Shown: piece after piece, positions 44,921-55,224 of the stretch
Layout of the letters: every line of letters begins with the position of its first letter
How positions within the stretch are numbered: position 1 is the first letter of the stretch
From: Sordaria brevicollis
Lineage: Eukaryota > Ascomycota > Sordariomycetes > Sordariales > Sordariaceae
DNA length: 64,000 nt
Reading direction: 5' to 3'
Assembly: GCA_033439795.1 (NCBI GenBank)
Contig: JAUTDP010000009.1
Location: forward strand, 1,488,001 to 1,552,000
Made by a program: the position numbers and the translations under genes
The notes under the pieces: model-generated
What the model saw: only the letters and a program-made list of their open reading frames with translations
What the model was told of the DNA's origin: nothing
Databases searched by the model: none

Positions 44921-47636
44921 TAGGGAGAGAGTGTGTGCAGAGCGCAAACTCGGGCTCAGCCAGCCGTGTCAGCTTACACGAATCGTCCCCAAAATTCCGA
45001 CTGACATTGTCCTGAAGACATGGCTGGCTAGCTTGGACAAGTCAGGTCAGGCTAGGCATTATCTTCAGAAGCGCTGCCGTGGTGTCCTTCAGAGGAAGAA
45101 ACAGAGGCAACAAGGAAGTATGGCAAACATTTCCAGGTTCTTCCTTCCCACGGCCCGGAAACAGAAACAGAATGGATATAATAGAGGTATAAAAAGGTAG
45201 TAGGGTATACACATTAGAAATGAGTAATGGTTAATGGTTAATTGTAAAAGAATACGGATGGATATTTGGATGATTGAAGGGAACAAATTTGGAATGAAGG
45301 AGTATTGGTAGGAAGGGACATTGGAAGGAAGGAAAACGTCGGCACAAAGAAAACGAAAGGAAGCTGGAGAAAGTTACTAGACTGAGGCAAGATACATGCA
45401 TGGTTTTTGGGTTGGAGGTAGGTGTTGATAGGATAGGAATAGATGTTATGGTAGGAAGAGTGAACATTATTATGGGCGGAAACAACGGTTAGGGCCATAG
45501 AGACGTATGGAAAGTCGACACTATCATCAAAGCGGTTGTTCATTGTCATAGTGTACACTCCTCGACGTGCAGTGGCGATCGATGGTGGTAGCGAAGTTTA
45601 CGCCATGGTCGTCATTTGTGAAACCTATCCGGAAAGGCTTCTCGAATTACCGGGCATGAGCGAAGCCATGGCGAAGTGTACTCAGGTACATAGATACACC
45701 GTGTGTATAATGAACGAAATGAATGATCTCAGCTTAGAGTGTGCCTAGATTTACACCCATTGATAATTATACGTTAAGGACCACCAGGGTTTGAAGCAAA
45801 ACGTGACAAAGCTTAACAAACATAAAATATGAATAAAACATGTATAGATAGGTATAAAGATGTAGAACGCTATATAGATACGAAAAGGTAAAGAGGAGCA
45901 AGGTGAGCAAATAAAAGCCCACACTCCTAGATGAGATCGATAAGAGATTTGCTACGGACTTGAAATGTTCCTTAACATACCATAGTCAGGCAAGTAGTTA
46001 TTATTTTATCTTATCTTTATCATAAATTTATTTCACCTCTATCTATTTTCACTGCTAATTACTTTTCAATCACTTCTCACTCACTGGTTGCTCTCTCCTC
46101 ACTTCTCTCCTCACTTTCTCTCTTCACTTTCCTTACATTATTAGATTCATCTCATACCTCAATCATCCAAACCCCCCTTGTTCCTGTATTAATTTCATCG
46201 CATTTCCTCTTTTCACGTAACGCATCCAACAAAATTGAGGCACGTTAATAACAAGTCCTACCTTTTAAAAGTTCTGCCTAGTCTGTAAGTTCCGTGATAG
46301 TATTATTCATGGTATGAAAGAATAGTAGATAGCGAGGAAGACAATACAAGTAAAAATATTTCGACTCACACTCCGCACCAGTAGGAAATCAGACGTCCAT
46401 CTGTCCATTTCGGCCTGAAACTCAATATAGGACCTGATCATAATAGATGTAGCTCGGGCCGTTCATCAATTCTCTTTGTTCATCTATGTCCACCATGTGT
46501 CGAGAGCCTCCCTCCACATTTCCGTCTGTCTCGCTAGATACTTCCCTATCCTATAGTCTATGGCGCTCGGTAGAGCGTCAAAATGGTGCTCCCTGGCATC
46601 TCATTACTGTGCTCGTAATCCTTTAGACTATCGACAACGAAGAATTAACGGAATGGCTGAAACGGTACCTAACGTGGAGGTTTGGTACGTGGGAAAGGGG
46701 TGGAAAAGTTCGGCAGATGTAAGAGCAAGGTTGGTCAGATGCAGAGTGTGTAAACAGTCAACTTTGCAGCTACATGCTCCTATCGCCATGTATTCTCCTG
46801 AACTTAGGAGGAGGAGGGTCCCAGGAGTCTGGATGCTAGTTCCAAGTGTATTTTGGGAGAAGGCATGAACGTAGAGTACGAACTGCGCCATGTATCTGCA
46901 ACTCCTGCTTCATCATGCGATGTTGAAGTAAGGGTGCCGGTTACTGAGGCATGGGATCGATATTGGAGACCTACGTATTCAGCATATTGCAAACAGGAAC
47001 TGGAAGTTGTTGAAGTAGATATGTACCGTATTGGGGCAATCTGTTCGACGATTACCATGATCACTAAACCTTCTCATAACCGTTGCCCACAATGCTTGAT
47101 GTTCCTTCCATGCCTCCCAATCTGAGTAGTACTGTGCCTCAGTACCCATGGACTGTTCATACAGTTTCTCGTAAAAAAAAAAAAAAAAAAACCATACCAG
47201 CCTTAGAAAGCAACCAATACCATAATAACCGAGGCCTGATTCGTACAGTGAAGAATGTGAAAGTAAAGCATGTCCGTTCCCAGCCTGATAAAAATGAACC
47301 TCTGCAGTAGTCATTTGCTCATTCCTGATCGCTCGCCTGCTTCGATAAAGAGAATAAAAGAAAAAGGAAATAAAGATTCATTACCGAATACCTTCGGCCC
47401 GGTTTCCCCTCTTGAAAATGAACCTTTACTATAGTTTATGTCCGGTTTTGTTTTCTTCAAGGCCTGCCCCGACAGGAAAACCTAACCTTTCCCTGAACTC
47501 CGATGCATGAGGGCGGGACGAATTCATGCCCCAAACCCGAAAGGAAAAAAAGCAGATATGTCGTATAATGTAAATACCGTCGCAAAGTAAAGTAAGAGGG
47601 AAAAAAACCAAGCCAGTGGTTGATGGACGACGACGT
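44921..47636. other. AT-rich gene-poor region
   Basis: 2.7 kb without a supported gene. Between about 45750 and 46350 the DNA is rich in A and T and partly polypyrimidine. Two short plus-strand frames (46560-46868 and 46865-47125) overlap in an ATGA and look somewhat protein-like, but have no family match I know. A 19-base A run starts at 47173. The 3' flanks of two convergent genes are included. Confidence 0.5.
47173..47191 (+). repeat. A19 homopolymer
   Basis: Nineteen consecutive A. It could be slippage-grown or the tail of an old retro-inserted transcript; no target duplication was identified. Confidence 0.85.
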
Positions 47637-48491
47637 TTAGTCCATGTAGAAGTCGCCCTTTAGGATGCGCTCCTGGAAGGGATCGGGCTTTTGTGGGACA
47701 GGTCGAGCCTTTGGTGCTTGCGCGGGAGGTGCCGGCATTTCGGAAATGGACTTGGCCCTGTCATGCTGAGGGGCCGCGGCTGGTGGAGATGGGCGCCTGA
47801 AGCCGGCGCCAGGAGGGGAGCCACTGAGGCCCGACGCAAAAGAGAACGACGGCCGTTGACCAGAAACGGTGCTCTCAGCACGGGATCGAAGTTGCTCGGA
47901 CCAGTTGAAGCCTTGCTCTGAACGAGGAGATATCAAGTCAGAAGGGGTCTTGAGTGGAGTGGCAATGTTTGCTTGTGAAGGCGTCCTTCCCCATGTGTAG
48001 TTACCAGTGCCCGGGGTGGTGACAAGAGGAGGAGTAGGAGGAGGGCCACGGAGGGAAGTGCTATCACTGCGGTCTGGTGGGGACGGCCTACCGTTTGTCC
48101 CAGGGCTAACACCACCCCTTGGGCCTCGAGCGCCACCTAGGCTCATACGGCGACCAAAGGGGACGGCTGGGGCGGTGCGCGCACCATCGTCTTCGTCGAT
48201 GGCATTCTCTTCAGCCAGCTCCGAGTTGTTGGTGGAGAGACTGGCGCGGCGCATGAAGGAAGCCGACGGCGATGTTCCTGACAGGCCAAGGGTGGTGATG
48301 GAGAGTCTCCGGCGTTGCTCGTTGATGGCGGCAGAGGTTCCGGGGAAATTGGTTGGCTGGCCCTGTGAGACGGAGTTGCTCCGGAAGAGGCTTGCCAGAG
48401 CGGCAGAAGAAGCGGTCACGGAACCTCGTCTCTGTTGGGGCACCATATCGTTGTTGGTCTGAGTATTCGAGTTGCTGTTGTCGGAAGACAT
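47637..48491 (-). CDS. Conserved Ser/Pro-rich fungal protein (Nif1-like annotation in some genomes)
   Basis: A 284-residue single-exon protein. Start ATG is in the context CACCATG. It is mostly disordered: Ser/Arg-rich repeats with phosphorylation-like sites (RRGSV, RRRLSITTLGLSGTSP, FMRRASLST, FGRRMSLGG), then FNWSEQLRSRAES, SISEMPAPPAQAP and the C-terminal block PFQERILKGDFYMD. These short blocks recur in other filamentous ascomycetes, so the protein is real and constrained. I recall homologues labelled cell-cycle inhibitor Nif1 but cannot verify that name. The RRxS pattern would suit basophilic kinases such as PKA. Function unknown. Confidence 0.85.
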   Translation of the reverse strand: MSSDNSNSNTQTNNDMVPQQRRGSVTASSAALASLFRSNSVSQGQPTNFPGTSAAINEQRRRLSITTLGLSGTSPSASFMRRASLSTNNSELAEENAIDEDDGARTAPAVPFGRRMSLGGARGPRGGVSPGTNGRPSPPDRSDSTSLRGPPPTPPLVTTPGTGNYTWGRTPSQANIATPLKTPSDLISPRSEQGFNWSEQLRSRAESTVSGQRPSFSFASGLSGSPPGAGFRRPSPPAAAPQHDRAKSISEMPAPPAQAPKARPVPQKPDPFQERILKGDFYMD

Positions 48492-49936
48492 GGTGAAGGA
48501 CGGACAGGTGGCGGCAAGGTGAAAGGGGGATATATAGGTTCTGAGTGGAAAGGGACTGGTCTGGACTGGTCTAGTTCGGTCTGTGTTGGTGAACCTGACT
48601 CGTCGATGGTCCTATGGCAGACAGTGGTGTAAAAACGGTAACGGTTTTGAAGGTGAGTGGAGGTGGTGTGGTAGTTGTTTTCGTGAAAGACGAGCTCGTA
48701 TGTTTGGAGGTGGCAGTGGTTCGAGTTGCGTGTAACCCGATGCAGTCGGTGTTGTAGAGGTGAAACGGCAAACCGTTTAAGGGGAAACGTCAAGTCGGGC
48801 GGGGCCGGTCAATGACGACTGAGGTATGCGAGGGGAAGTTATAGACGGCAGGAATGATGTGATGCTATCGGATTGCTCCAGATTGCGCACTCTAAGGTGT
48901 CTGCACCTAAGTCAAACCGCTAATCCCGTGTGATAATGGGCAATTGCTGGAATTGATTGACGGGCCAAACAGCAAAAACGATCGACACTGGCTGTGTCTC
49001 GTTCGATTTGACCGTGCCGTGCTGCGTTGCTGTGCTGTTTGCTAGGTGGTGGTAACGGGCTTATACGATGGGATGTCCAGGACAGATACCGTCACCGTCG
49101 CCGCCTTTGTAGTCGGGGCTGACGTCGCAATATCTCCCGTCTCGGATTGTCTTGAAGTGAGCTTCCCAGGAATGGGCCATTGGAGACTCAAGCAGTCGGA
49201 CGGACTCTCTCTCTCTCTCTATTTGATCTTGCCAATTTCTTTGTTTTCCCCGCCAACAGTGAAGATGGAAGGGTGGGCAAATGTCCGCTTCAAGATACAC
49301 CTTCGTGCTTCTCTTTGTTGCGAGTGGCTCTGAAAGATGTCGGTACTTGGAGCTTCTGGAGGAAAAGATGAAGAACGAGGAATTGGGGATGAGGTGTCAG
49401 AAGGGAAAATGGAGGCAATGAGGGGGATAAAGTACACTTTCCTTGGTCTATCAAAGAGGGGAGACAAAAATCCCCCCAAGGGCCCAAGAACCCCTATGGC
49501 CAAGCGAGAGGCCATGTACCCTCACAAGGGGCGCAGGTTCCGTATCTTTCAGCTGAGCAAGTCATTGGACTATTGGCACATTTGTTGTCCCAACGTGGGG
49601 ATGATTGCCTGTCTAAGAACCAATCGGTGCTCATCGGGCTGTCACTCTGAACTATAACAGCTACAGTAGCTAGTGTCAATAGCAGAGTGATAGTGCAGGC
49701 CTGTCGATCAGTTCGTGTCTGGACTTCACAACCGTGATCTGTAGGAGTTCGCTTTTGGAGCGACAAGAGGACGAAAGGCAGAAGCACGCGAGACTCCAAA
49801 GGATGTCCGCAAGGGATTGGCTCCCACACTGCCATAGTGGGGAAGCCATTTATCTTTCCGCCCAATCATGGTCTCTCACGGCCTTCTTCGTCTGAGGGTC
49901 CTTTCCTTGTTCGTACTAGCGGACCATTGGAGACGT

Positions 49937-49945
49937 GCGGGGGCT
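49937..49945. repeat. Left 9-bp target-site duplication (GCGGGGGCT)
   Basis: Identical to 50438-50446 and directly flanking the terminal inverted repeats of the element between them. A 9-bp duplication is characteristic of Mutator-like transposases. Confidence 0.85.
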
Positions 49946-50437
49946 CGGAATCGGTAACGGGTTAGACTCCATATGGTAACGGGTGAGACTTTCCCTACTT
50001 ACAGGTGCCAGACCGACCGCCAGACTGCAGCCCACCCCCAGCACAGTAAGGGAAGCGAGCGCGCGCTACTACATAGAGGTACTGGGCACTACACTGCACA
50101 CAACGCTGGCGCGCACGCACGCACTCTATATCACTCTTTTATATGAAGCTATTTAGAAACCCCAAAATAATCAATCGATAGGGTGATAAGGGACCGCGTA
50201 GCGCGCTTTGGGGTAGTTAGAGCTTCTATAATAACGGCGGCGAGGTTCGTAATGGCTTCAGAGTGCTTGCGCAATTGATTAACAGTCGTTAACAAGTGGT
50301 TGTGCGGGGATGGAGGTTATCCCTAGGCAGCTCGTTTACTGTACTGGGTGGGCTGCAGTCTAGCGGTCGGTCTAGCACCTGTAAGTAGGGAAAGTCTCAC
50401 CCGTTACCATATGGAGTCTCGCTGGTTACCGATTCCG
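49946..50437. mobile_element. Non-autonomous Mutator-like DNA transposon (MITE), 492 bp
   Basis: The two ends are long inverted repeats: 49946-50049 (104 bp) and 50336-50437 (102 bp), both starting CGGAATCGGTAAC at the outside. Aligned, they have seven internal mismatches and one 2-bp gap. The element is flanked by a perfect 9-bp duplication GCGGGGGCT. Long inverted repeats plus a 9-bp duplication point to the Mutator-like (MULE) group. No transposase is coded: the 286-bp interior has only short frames, so it must be moved by an enzyme made elsewhere. Each arm carries two 22-bp-spaced copies of a GGTAACGGGT-AGACT motif, perhaps transposase binding sites. It sits in a gene desert. The family name is inferred from structure; I know of no matching named element. 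Confidence 0.85.
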
Positions 50438-50446
50438 GCGGGGGCT
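50438..50446. repeat. Right 9-bp target-site duplication (GCGGGGGCT)
   Basis: Second copy of the duplication; see the left copy and the element between them. Confidence 0.85.
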
Positions 50447-53400
50447 CCCTGGGGAAGCCAGCAGCGTCCGACGCTAACAATTTAAACTTGCGCTAAAGCG
50501 AGCCAAGTGGTTGATGGTCGACGTCACGGCCCCCGGCTACGGCTACCCCCCTTGTCAAGACGTTTGCGGGGTAGGAAAGCGCGAATGTGAGTGGCTGGGA
50601 TTGCCGTCACTGCTCTCTGCAGTCTGCACACCACCCAGAGGTCGAACTGCTTCTCGAGTTGCTCTTTCTGTTCGACCCTCAACACAACTTATCTGCTCAA
50701 TGGATTATCGTGACTTCCTGTCTCGAAAACTCGCCTCCTGCCAAACAGCTCTTGTCAGACTGACATGGACGGAAGGTATGTTCATGTTGGGGTGTTTCAT
50801 ATTATCCCTTCCGTCTGCTCTTTCATGTCATCCACCCATCTACAGTAGACTACTCCTGAACTCGTGCAATGGGCAATCCTCATCCGCCATTAGTCGGATA
50901 TCAGCTTGAAGGTCAGTGCCGATATTCCCGTCTCCCCTTCCATATCCATGCCCGTCTATCCTTGTGGACAAACTGGCTCCCTAGATATGCAGATGCACGT
51001 GTCAGCACAGTCTCTGCATACCTTAGTGCAAGTTGTGTTTCTATTCATATGCCGCTTCTATTCGCCAGTTTTATTCGAAAGAAGTTGCCAGACGTCTTTC
51101 TCCATGGACGCTCGAAGCCATTCTGTTCACGGAGATGGGCTCCGCCATGGTGTTTTCATATCCAGACATCACGATGGCTGAGTCTTTGTGGCCTGCTTTT
51201 ACTTCCTTCCACCCCGACTTCTTCAAAGCTTAGCCTGGTTCCTCAAGGTCCCAACGTCATTCCATAGACAATCCGCCATGTGGACCACCTCGAGATGAGC
51301 AGGCTTCGGCATTTCTTGCTGTGCCAACGTTACACGGAAAGGACCTCTATACTGCACAGTATAGGGTCTAGAGGTAGCTAATTCCATGCCGCCAAGATGC
51401 GTCTGAGAGATGTCAAGAGAATCCGATTACCCGCCTTTTATTATGAAAGTCGTCTGAAGTCCACTATGGACCGCCTGGCACCCACTAGCAGAGCTACGCC
51501 GGTAGACATCCTGCATGATACCCCCTTTCTGACTAGCCAATTGGCTCCTCAAACGGGAGGCCAAGGTCGTCAAAGGGCGTCAAAGGGATCTAAGAGATCT
51601 GGCCGACCTCGCCTACCAAATCTAGCCGGTGAGCCTCTGAGAGGTCCGAGACGCCCGGTAAACCTCCTCCCCCTTGGGTACATCCACCCACCACATCTGC
51701 AATGAAAGACAGATTGGCGAGGGGCGGCCATGCCTCCCGACAACCATCACAAGCCGTGTTCCACCCTCACTGGCTGGCTGTGGCAACCTAACTTTGATTG
51801 CATGCAGCACACCATTAACATGGAGACCGGCGGGCTGCTCAAATTCTGACTTTGACACCCATTGGAGCACTTTTCAATTTCTCTGCAAGTTGCGGACTCC
51901 GGTTAGTGTAACCCCGACCGATGATGAAGTTGTTAGGAACCCTGGCCTCCCCATGCTCTCTCTCTGGCACACAGATTGCGAAGCTTGATGTGGCGATGAT
52001 CTTCTATCGCTATTGCTTATCGGGCAGAATTCCTCAAAGTGTTGGTTAGTTTGATGGTTCATCCCAACACATCTCCGGCGGCAATGACAGTATTCACATA
52101 ATACATACCTATCCATGGTTGAGACAGAGTGAGCCATATGCAAGATAAGCTTCAACTTGAGTGACCCAGATCAACAAAGTGACAACGTAGAAGCCTGTCA
52201 GAAAGTGGCGCCGAGTCAACCCCTGGCACGTTGCCAGACAGACAGATAGACAGAATAGGAGAAAGCTCTTACACATGCTCTTGACTTGACTCGACTTGCG
52301 ACAAGCAGTCTTTTTCTGGACAATGGTTTCGGATCCCCTCGACATTTTTTTTTTCTTTTCTCCACTGAACCCCTAAACTCGGTCATTAGTCGTTTTGTCT
52401 CCTGAATTCTCTCGCCCCTCTTTTGACAAGCCCTCGAGGACACTGTTACACCAGCACTACCCTTGGGTAGTTGGATGGTTAGACAAAAAGTTGTCTCCTT
52501 GTGAAGTCTCAATCAATCCGGCTCGGGTAGCTGCATGACTGTGAGCAGATTGAATCACTTGCTGGCGTAGGTAGTAGTCTCTCCCGGGTTGCCGCTTTGT
52601 CTCGTTCGAGAAACTACCCATTTCTGGTCTGCTTGGGCGTCGGATGGGCCGATGATTATTCCGGTCTGGTTCGGTTTTCTGAATGCAGTTTCCGGACTTT
52701 TTGCCATGAGAAATTGCGTTAAAAGAAGATGATCAACGGACATGAACATTATCCTCGATAGATCCCGCTAAGCTGTCGTGGCACTTCCCTAGTGTAATCT
52801 CTCCAGAGGACGTGAATGACGTGAACTTGTTAGGTATGTCTGGTAAAACAACTCTATAAATGGAACCTTCAACCATTACGTGACTTCTTTTGCTACCAAA
52901 AGGAAAGAATGTCCGGACTTTTCAAGATCAGATAAGAAGAGGAAGTCTGGTGGGTTCGGATACCGGAAACTCTTCTGAGACATCACTAGTAACCATCACG
53001 GACTTGATGTAACGGTCTCTTCTTTGTGCCTTCTGAAAAAAAAAAGTTAATTTGTCCACTTGACTTACAAATGTCGAGGAAGATTCGGGAGGATTTTCCA
53101 ACTTTTGGGACGGAAGAAGAGTCCGACACGGATAGCAAAACCATCTTTAGTTGTCTAGCAATACAGCTGCTAATCAATGTTACAAGACTTCGCAAAAAGT
53201 GAAAGAGATGCACTGAACCAAAGGATCTTGAAAAACAACTTAACCAAAATATATCCAGAAAAGTCAAAGGCAATATATATTGGTATACAAAGGCAGGATA
53301 TCCACGATAGTGACATCCGAACATTTGGAAAATCTTGTTTGATATTCAATTTCATGAAATCTACTTTCCCTGCAACACCTTTCACGTTACCTTACCCTCC

Positions 53401-53553
53401 CAAAAATACGATATTCTTTTCAAGAACTAGACATCACTTCAAGAATGATAAATCCTCCCCAGTCCAGCGATTCAAATTCTTCGTTTTGACCTAGCGGTAG
53501 TTGCACGACAGTGTTTGCGCTTCTCTCACCTACGTACTCCCAAACCAGGAAAG

Positions 53554-53556
<3 letters not shown>

Positions 53557-53593
<37 letters not shown>
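53557..53593 (+). repeat. T37 homopolymer
   Basis: Thirty-seven consecutive T bases. This is among the longest homopolymers one expects in a fungal genome, and its length in the assembly is uncertain. Confidence 0.9.
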
Positions 53594-54961
53594 CCCTCTA
53601 CTCGCCAAGTCATGGACTAGGAGGGGGCCATTTGGCAAATCCACGTTGCAAAATTATTCGCGATATCGAGTGCCCGCCCAACTGAAAGGACAGAGGCTCA
53701 AAATAAAAAAAAATAAAAAGAGAGAAAGAAAAAAAAAATTGCAAAGAAAAGGGAAAGGAGAAAAGGAGAAAAGAGTAGCTACTCATAAATTCCTTCTTGA
53801 TTGTTCTCGGTTGCGGAACTCCTCTCCGGGTGAGTGGACAGCTTGAGGTTCCATCGGGACGTGACCTGTCGTTCGCTCCTTTCTGGATGATAGTATAACC
53901 TCCGACTTCCACTGTCTATAGAGGAAGGAGCAGTCCCCAATCCGAGAGTCAATCATCAACACAAATGGAAGGTGCAATTCGTAGGCTTGCAATTTTTTTT
54001 TCTTCTTCTTATTTTCCCCCGCTTAGTAGGTGGACGCGAACTGCCACTTCCACTTGGGGGCCGAGACCACGATAACTTCAGTCGATCTTATCGCAAGTAA
54101 CATTGGGACTAGTGTGGTGTAAAGGGGAACGAACAAACAGGGTTTTGTTTTTTTGCTGATCTCTTTCTAAAGTGGGTACTGGTAATGAGTGTATCAAATT
54201 CGACAGTTGACATTATGGACAAAAAGTGTAAGTTTCTGTGATTGAGACAACGGTCTGGTGGACACGAAGATAGTTTTGTATTATTTTTCGACCAAAAGTT
54301 GATTTTCAGTTGTATCGTTGCCTTAAGATCTTCCTTTCTGGAACTTGATGAAATCACTAGACGAAAGACAAAAATAATAGAAGGGAAAGAATCAAGCTCC
54401 AAGGTTGTTCACATTTTGAAGACAATTTTTTCCGAGATCTTTTATCTCCATGTCCAATGTCCTCGAGTTTGGCTAGGAGGAGTCGAGCTTCACGGTGCAG
54501 ACAATGGGGCGAGCTTGAACAATCCACACCATCACTCAACGGAGAAGCTGTTTACCCTACGATACCGGTCAGGCCCTCTACTACGACCCTGGTGGAAATG
54601 AAGGATGATTGGGAGTGACTACTGGAAGCCGTCAACGCAGCACTGGAACTAGGCAGATGATGGTCATATCACTTCGAAAGGTCGGCAATATTCACGAAGG
54701 CAGCTGGTATCACGACAAGAGTCACTGGGAACCGAACAAATGAGCTAAAAAGCAACGCTGTTTCGCTAATCAAAACAAAAAGCTGGATCAAAAGAGATGT
54801 ACTTTGTCTTCGGGGCGCTTGAGAAAGACGGGACGCGCTGGCTCCGACAAAGTCATCCTTTTCATAGGCGCAAGTCTTAGGCAACACGGGGCCTTCAAGT
54901 CATAGACACCACGAGGTCTCATGACTTGTCTCCAAACAAAGACTTGCTCCTTCCAGCTGCT

Positions 54962-55167
54962 AACATACAGGTACCCCGTTTTCCCAAACATTCTAATGAA
55001 AACCAATCCGTCAACGCTATGGCAACTCGGGGGTCGTAACCCGTGACGAGTGCTCTGGGTATCTAACAAACAGGTACCCCGTTTTCCCAAACATTCTAAT
55101 GAAAACCAATCCGTTAACGCCGTGGCAACTCAGGGGTCGTAACCCGTGACGAGTGCTCTGAGTATCT
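54962..55167 (+). repeat. Tandem duplication, two copies of 103 bp
   Basis: Copies 54962-55064 and 55065-55167 have equal length and six differences. The array starts about 60 bp past the stop of the BTB-like gene and lies in its probable 3' untranslated region. Confidence 0.92.
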
Positions 55168-55224
55168 CTCTCCTCCATCAAAACATAACTCTCTCTTCCT
55201 TTCCACCAAACCTCAAAATCCAAC

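Larger units (their letters stand above)
48492..55224. other. 6.7-kb gene-poor region with a transposon and simple repeats
   Basis: Apart from the MULE-like element (49946-50437), a T37 run (53557-53593) and a 103-bp tandem repeat (54962-55167), I find no gene. Short frames at 50697-51240 and 51397-51705 contain exon-like pieces (for example a GTATGT donor after MDYRDFLSRKLASC), but joined exons run into stops. Minus-strand frames at 52555-52749 and 54788-55298 are likewise unsupported. The first 500 bp are the promoter of the Nif1-like gene. A decayed gene remains possible. Confidence 0.5.

Noticed and set aside
45750..46350. RIP-mutated repeat relic
   Set aside because: AT-rich, but no repeated partner was seen and CpA is not clearly depleted by eye; a dinucleotide count would be decisive.
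46979..47314. Minus-strand 111-residue frame with a Phe run
   Set aside because: The Phe run comes from the A19 homopolymer; no support for coding.
48705..48730. tRNA B-box-like GGTTCGAG
   Set aside because: No A-box or cloverleaf can be drawn around it.
50697..51240. Possible spliced gene (MDYRDFLSRKLASC...) beside the MITE
   Set aside because: A GTATGT donor and a CTACAG acceptor exist, but every junction leads quickly to a stop.
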